Below are positions 7,597 through 11,405 of a stretch of 11,405 bases of DNA, piece after piece. The translations under genes were made by a program, and so were the position numbers. Below the pieces are notes generated by a model. It made no database searches. It was given only the letters and a program-made list of their open reading frames with translations, and had not been told where the DNA came from. How positions within the stretch are numbered: the first letter of the stretch is position 1; every line of letters starts with the position of its first letter. This DNA is from Chitinophagaceae bacterium (GTDB taxonomy: Bacteria; Bacteroidota; Bacteroidia; Chitinophagales; Chitinophagaceae): the NCBI GenBank assembly GCA_947489175.1, contig CANLED010000038.1:1-11405 (forward strand), written 5' to 3'.

Positions 7597-8868
7597 CTAA
7601 GCAAATGATTTATCTATCACATACTTGTGTTTTGCATTTTTTGTACTCTGAAATGGCGCGTCTAAAACAATATTATATTCTTTGAAAAACAGGTTTTTCT
7701 GTATTATTTTTAAGTACTTGTCAAAATATGTTGGATCGTTTTTGTGTTCATTTACCTTTAAGTAAATTGTAATCGATGATTTGTCGAATTCAACTTGAAA
7801 CAAATCGATGCTTTTTTCTCCTTTAAACAAGATGTTAAAAAATGCGGCATGCATTGATTTGTTATTGGTATCAACTACAAAGTCATAACTTCTTCCTTTT
7901 ATATCTTCTATAATTGGATATCCCCGATTACATTTACAGTTTTTGATTTCTGAAATTCTTATTTTGTCTCCTGTGAAGTATCTCAGCATGAAAAATCCAT
8001 CATTGACTAAATTAGTTGTAATTAGATTTTCTTCATTATCAACTTCTATACTGCAGCCTGAATTGATTAAATGCATTTTTTTGTACTCACATTCAAATGC
8101 TGATACACCAGCTTCATTGCAGCCATATTGATTGTAAACGTTTACATTGAAGGCCTTTTTTATATTTACCCTTTCTTTTTCCGTTAAAATCTCAGCAGTT
8201 GTAACTATGCTTTTCAAATCAGGAAATTCAATTTTTTCATTTTGATTCAGGTAATTGGCAATTTTTCCCAAAGCGGTTGCATATCCATAAATCAGGCGAA
8301 TTTTATTTTTTTTAATTTCAGCGATGTAATATTTTATGTTTTCATCATTTAAATTGTACGATGAATATGTTTTTATATTTAAAAGACTGTGAAATATTTT
8401 GTGTTTTATGCTATTTTTAATCAAAGAGGTGCCTGCAACAAATGCTACCCTATCACCCAATTTATATCCTGCAGTTTCCCATGACAACAGTATACTAGCC
8501 CACATAAATGATTGTGCATGTTTGGTTGTAAGATAAACCAATGGTGCCCCAGTTGATCCTCCTGTGGCTTTTTCGATTAGCTCTCCTCTAAAAATGTTGG
8601 ATTTAAGTGAGTTAATGTTGCATTTTATTATTTCCTTTGTTAGTATAGGAATATCTGTATAAGAGGAATAAGTTTCATAGAATTTACTTTCTTTTTTAGC
8701 TTGGTTGAATTTCATTAATTTCTTCGTAATATTTTTTTCTGTTAATAGTTCAGAAGAAAAATATTGTTCTTGTCTTAAGTTATTTAGTGTTTTCAAAATG
8801 GTCGTCCCTCTTAGAAAATCAATAATACGAATTCTGTTTTCTCCATAAATCGGGATGTTGTTTTTCAT
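7597..8868 (-). CDS. CapK/PaaK-like adenylate-forming ligase
   Basis: 423 residues, similar to CapK and phenylacetate-CoA ligase, which activate a carboxylic acid as an acyl-adenylate. The phosphate-binding loop is ATGGSTGAPL (101-110), the second adenylation motif is YNQYGCNEAG (245-254), and TGD (299-301) and GR (325-326) mark the later motifs. C260, H266, C311 and C313 lie where related PaaK-like proteins have a small metal-binding cluster; a zinc site here is inference. CapK-type genes recur in capsule and O-antigen loci, where they may supply an activated acid or amino acid for sugar decoration. No acyl carrier protein or obvious soluble acyltransferase lies beside it. The GC content is very low (for example 11 of 60 at 8341-8400). 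ATG at 8868 is preceded by a 55-nt gap and its stop is followed by a 59-nt gap, so it stands somewhat apart from the coupled genes on both sides. Confidence 0.87.
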   Translation of the reverse strand: MKNNIPIYGENRIRIIDFLRGTTILKTLNNLRQEQYFSSELLTEKNITKKLMKFNQAKKESKFYETYSSYTDIPILTKEIIKCNINSLKSNIFRGELIEKATGGSTGAPLVYLTTKHAQSFMWASILLSWETAGYKLGDRVAFVAGTSLIKNSIKHKIFHSLLNIKTYSSYNLNDENIKYYIAEIKKNKIRLIYGYATALGKIANYLNQNEKIEFPDLKSIVTTAEILTEKERVNIKKAFNVNVYNQYGCNEAGVSAFECEYKKMHLINSGCSIEVDNEENLITTNLVNDGFFMLRYFTGDKIRISEIKNCKCNRGYPIIEDIKGRSYDFVVDTNNKSMHAAFFNILFKGEKSIDLFQVEFDKSSITIYLKVNEHKNDPTYFDKYLKIIQKNLFFKEYNIVLDAPFQSTKNAKHKYVIDKSFA

Positions 8869-8923
8869 AGTATCAATTTTTATTTTATTTAGCTTACGGA
8901 TTCAGTTATTTTCTAATTTTGTC

Positions 8924-9988
8924 CTACATTTCAGAATATATGGTTTCTAGTTTTTTTATAATATTTTTTGAATGATATTTTTTTGAATCTTCGTATGAAT
9001 TATCTCCATATTTTTTTAAAATATCTTCATCCTTTAAAATTTCTTTAAATATTTCATTTAGTTTTTCCAACTTATGAACTTCTAGGAGCCATCCATTGTG
9101 ATTTTCTTTTACCAATGAGGGAATACCTCCCACCTTTGTACCTATGATGGCTTTGCCCGCAGACATTGCCTCTAAAATTGACATTGGCAGTCCTTCCGTA
9201 AAAGATGGGAGAATGAAAAGATTACATTCTTTTAAATATTTAATCCTCTCTTCAGCGTTTATCCACCCCGCATACTGAATGTTTTTATTGTTATTGATTA
9301 GCTCACCTAGTATTTTTTCATTTCCAATACCCCCAATAACAAGACTGATTACATTATTTTTGAAATATTCATTTTCATTTAGAAAGTTAATTAATTCAAA
9401 AATTCCTTTTTCTTCACTTATATTTCCAAGAAATAGCATTTTTATTTTATGACTTATGTTTTCTGTATTTATTCGATATTTTTTATAATCTTCTACTGGG
9501 TTTCCAAGTACTTTTATTTTATCTTTTCTCATAATATTATCAAAGAATAGTTTCCATTCTTCTGACAAGCATATTGTTTTATCATTTATTCTAAAAATAA
9601 AATTTATATAATATTTGTTTAGACCTTTATTGTAAAATTCTTTGAAAGATCCACCGTGAATGTGAAGAATGGTTTTTTTATGAAACATTTTTCCTATTAG
9701 GCATATAATTGATTTCCTAAAAAAACTTCCTTTAGAAGCACTATGTATATGAATAATTTTTATTTCTGTTTCATTTGCCAATGTTTTTATAATTTTAAAT
9801 ATACTTTGACAAAAAAAGAAGTATTTTGAAGTGTTTGATGTTTTGGGATAGGTGCCGATAAATTTTGATTCTGGCATATATTTTTCATAAATTTTCAATA
9901 CAGAACCTATTCCCCCTTTGTCACTATCAGGTCCTACGTATAAAATAGATTCATTTTTTATTTTATTCATATCGATGTATTGTATCAT
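8924..9988 (-). CDS. Glycosyltransferase family 4 protein
   Basis: 354 residues with a GT-B fold pattern. The N-terminal domain has the glycine-rich GGIGSV loop (25-30), and HIHSAS and LHIHGGSF (108-115) follow. The C-terminal domain begins at KMLFLGNISEEKGI (183-196) and holds the donor-binding signature PSFTEGLPMSILEAMSAG (261-278), with the E-x7-E pair at E265 and E273. Enzymes of this retaining class move a sugar from a nucleotide sugar onto the lipid-linked chain at the cytoplasmic face. The donor is unknown. The first ATG (9988) is 2 nt after the deacetylase stop; M7 (9970) is an alternative start and would place the first strand (SILYVG) closer to the N-terminus, as is usual. I kept the first for its coupling to the upstream gene. 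The gene is strongly AT-rich, like its neighbours to the right. Confidence 0.92.
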   Translation of the reverse strand: MIQYIDMNKIKNESILYVGPDSDKGGIGSVLKIYEKYMPESKFIGTYPKTSNTSKYFFFCQSIFKIIKTLANETEIKIIHIHSASKGSFFRKSIICLIGKMFHKKTILHIHGGSFKEFYNKGLNKYYINFIFRINDKTICLSEEWKLFFDNIMRKDKIKVLGNPVEDYKKYRINTENISHKIKMLFLGNISEEKGIFELINFLNENEYFKNNVISLVIGGIGNEKILGELINNNKNIQYAGWINAEERIKYLKECNLFILPSFTEGLPMSILEAMSAGKAIIGTKVGGIPSLVKENHNGWLLEVHKLEKLNEIFKEILKDEDILKKYGDNSYEDSKKYHSKNIIKKLETIYSEM

Positions 9989-9990
9989 TA

Positions 9991-10986
9991 TTAAAATATT
10001 TTATTAAACTCTTTTGAATAGGTAGTAAATGTATGACCGTTTCCAAGTGCATATTCTATGAAATTTTTTAGATCATTTAGGGAATTTTCATCTATGCTTT
10101 TGGGATGTCCGATGATTGAAAAATATGAGTTATTTGTTTTCTCACTTTCTTTGAAAGTTTTTAATAAAACAGCTGATTTGAATCGATCGAGTGATACAGG
10201 AACTGTATTTCCTAGCATGATTCTTCTTGCAATTTCTTTTATACCCGGTTTTATGCCTTCACCATTTCTGTCACCGCCATTTATTTTTAATATTTTATCC
10301 AATGCTATTTTCCAATATTGATAATTTGGTATATATGAAGTTGTCGATGGAATTTCCATAAAATATCCATTATTGTCTTCTTTTTTTGGTGTTTCACTAA
10401 ACCGCCAGAATTCTTTTTTAGGATATCCTCTAAAATCGTAATGATGAGTTTTTGTACTGCTATACCCACCCTTGAATACAGTAGCTTCTATTTTTATACC
10501 AATATTTTTTAAGTGATTTTTAATAAGGGAAAATGGTTCAATGCACCAACCACCCGCTCTATATGAAACAATTGGAACAGTTACTATTTTTTTCAGTTGA
10601 TTATAATATTTATACATTATTATTTCTACATCTTTCTGTTTATAATCAGACAATTTGTATCTATCCAATTTCATTTCCCAGTTTCCATTTATAAAATATG
10701 TGTCTTCCCAATGTGGATGAATGTGTAAACCAATTTCATTATTGGATTTTTCCAATTGCATTATTTGATAGATGATATTTAAATAATCATCCTTTAGATT
10801 CGTATATCTATATCGTTGTCTATCCAATGCATGTAAATAACCTGCATCTACAAAAAATGTCGATTTTATGTTATTCTTTTCAAGTAGGGTTATTAATTTA
10901 TTCGTATTTTTTATTAGTTGATTGTTAGAATCAATGTCATTTTTTTTAAAAAATATTTCATAATCTAAACTTATAATAATTTTCAT
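9991..10986 (-). CDS. Polysaccharide deacetylase (NodB-like) family protein
   Basis: 331 residues. The start KIIISLDYE gives D8 and E10 in place of the TFDD motif of carbohydrate esterase family 4. KSTFFVDAGY (41-50) matches the following conserved strand, HIHPHWED gives the metal-binding H-x3-H (H88, H92, with H90 between), and SYRAGGW (141-147) matches the R-containing motif 3. The expected role is removal of an N-acetyl group from an amino sugar of the glycan. No signal peptide is present, so unlike peptidoglycan or chitin deacetylases it should act in the cytoplasm, probably on a lipid-linked intermediate or nucleotide sugar. It sits between two GT4 genes with gaps of 6 nt and 2 nt, which supports a role during chain assembly. 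The second Asp of the classic motif is replaced, so activity on the usual reaction is likely but not assured. Confidence 0.83.
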   Translation of the reverse strand: MKIIISLDYEIFFKKNDIDSNNQLIKNTNKLITLLEKNNIKSTFFVDAGYLHALDRQRYRYTNLKDDYLNIIYQIMQLEKSNNEIGLHIHPHWEDTYFINGNWEMKLDRYKLSDYKQKDVEIIMYKYYNQLKKIVTVPIVSYRAGGWCIEPFSLIKNHLKNIGIKIEATVFKGGYSSTKTHHYDFRGYPKKEFWRFSETPKKEDNNGYFMEIPSTTSYIPNYQYWKIALDKILKINGGDRNGEGIKPGIKEIARRIMLGNTVPVSLDRFKSAVLLKTFKESEKTNNSYFSIIGHPKSIDENSLNDLKNFIEYALGNGHTFTTYSKEFNKIF

Positions 10987-10992
10987 CCTGCA

Positions 10993-11405
10993 TTAATTTA
11001 ATATTTCATTATATTTTGTAAGCATTTTATCTATTGAAAAATTCGTTTTTATGTTATTTCTTATTTCTTCCCTTATATATACTTTGTTCAATACATTTTC
11101 CCATGTTTCAGCTATTGATTCGCTGTCATTTACATGCATAATACTTCCATTGATATTTTTATCTATCATTTCACTAGCACCACCTACATTTGTTAGGGTA
11201 CACGGAATTCCAAATGACATTGCTTCTAATGCAGCAATTGAAAAAGTTTCACTATTTGATGTCAGCGTAAAAATATCAGCTACCATATAGTATCTCCCTA
11301 CATCATTACTATTTCCAGTAAAATGTATATTTTTTTCAATTTTCAATGATTGGGTATATGATTTCAGATCATTTATGTACATTTCTTCACCAGAACCAAC
11401 AAAAA
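10993..11405 (-). CDS. Glycosyltransferase family 4 protein, C-terminal part
   Basis: The reading frame stays open to the right edge of the window, so the gene starts beyond 11405; 136 residues are visible. The fragment starts at FVGSGEE, the strand that opens the donor-binding half in GT4 enzymes, continues with IHFTGNSNDVGRYYMVADIF, and has the E-x7-E signature in SNSETFSIAALEAMSFG followed by PCTLTNVGGASEMI. An internal Met at 11382 is within the conserved domain and is not a credible start. It ends at TAA (10993-10995), 6 nt before the deacetylase ATG. It is a different GT4 from the one at 8924-9988, so at least two linkages are formed. Donor and acceptor cannot be read from sequence. Confidence 0.92.
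   Translation of the reverse strand, partial: FVGSGEEMYINDLKSYTQSLKIEKNIHFTGNSNDVGRYYMVADIFTLTSNSETFSIAALEAMSFGIPCTLTNVGGASEMIDKNINGSIMHVNDSESIAETWENVLNKVYIREEIRNNIKTNFSIDKMLTKYNEILN

Noticed and set aside
8869..8923. Possible promoter or terminator in the 55-nt gap
   Set aside because: Only AT-rich sequence; no stable hairpin and no promoter pattern that I could support.
11380..11382. Met codon as the start of the right-most glycosyltransferase
   Set aside because: The frame stays open to the window edge and the residues before it (FVGSGEE) belong to the conserved GT4 domain, so the gene is cut by the window.

Overview
The window looks like a chromosomal segment from a member of the Bacteroidota. 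Three things point there: a gene end carrying SprB-type repeats followed by a type IX secretion (T9SS) type A C-terminal sorting domain, the low GC content, and A-rich translation starts without clear Shine-Dalgarno sequences. I cannot fix the genus.

Layout: positions 1-888 (+ strand) are the 3' end of a large repeat-rich surface adhesin. A perfect 11-bp-stem hairpin at 928-956 separates it from everything to the right. From 11405 down to 955 all ten genes lie on the - strand, with gaps of 1-59 nt or overlaps, and read as one surface-polysaccharide operon that enters the window from the right. In transcription order they are: a GT4 glycosyltransferase (5' end outside the window), a NodB-like polysaccharide deacetylase, a second GT4 glycosyltransferase, a CapK/PaaK-like adenylate-forming enzyme, a DUF354 glycosyltransferase-like protein, a Gfo/Idh/MocA sugar dehydrogenase, an aldo/keto-reductase-like TIM-barrel protein of unknown role, a WecB-type UDP-GlcNAc 2-epimerase, a polyprenyl-phosphate sugar-1-phosphate transferase (WcaJ type) and a membrane acyltransferase.

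How the genes could work together (inference): the WecB-like, Gfo/Idh and TIM-barrel proteins would make an unusual nucleotide sugar. The WcaJ-like enzyme would load the first sugar phosphate onto undecaprenyl phosphate at the inner membrane. The two GT4 enzymes and DUF354 would extend the unit. The deacetylase, the CapK-like ligase and the membrane acyltransferase would decorate it. No Wzx flippase, Wzy polymerase, Wza/Wzc export protein or ABC transporter is present here, so assembly and export genes must lie to the right or elsewhere.

The parts that most deserve a second look are the tightly coupled block at 3478-7537 with its divergent TIM-barrel protein, the cysteine-bearing CapK-like ligase, the composition change along the operon, and the near-identical repeats in the adhesin. 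No RNA genes, mobile elements, CRISPR arrays or replication origins were seen, and no gene-free stretch exceeds 66 nt.
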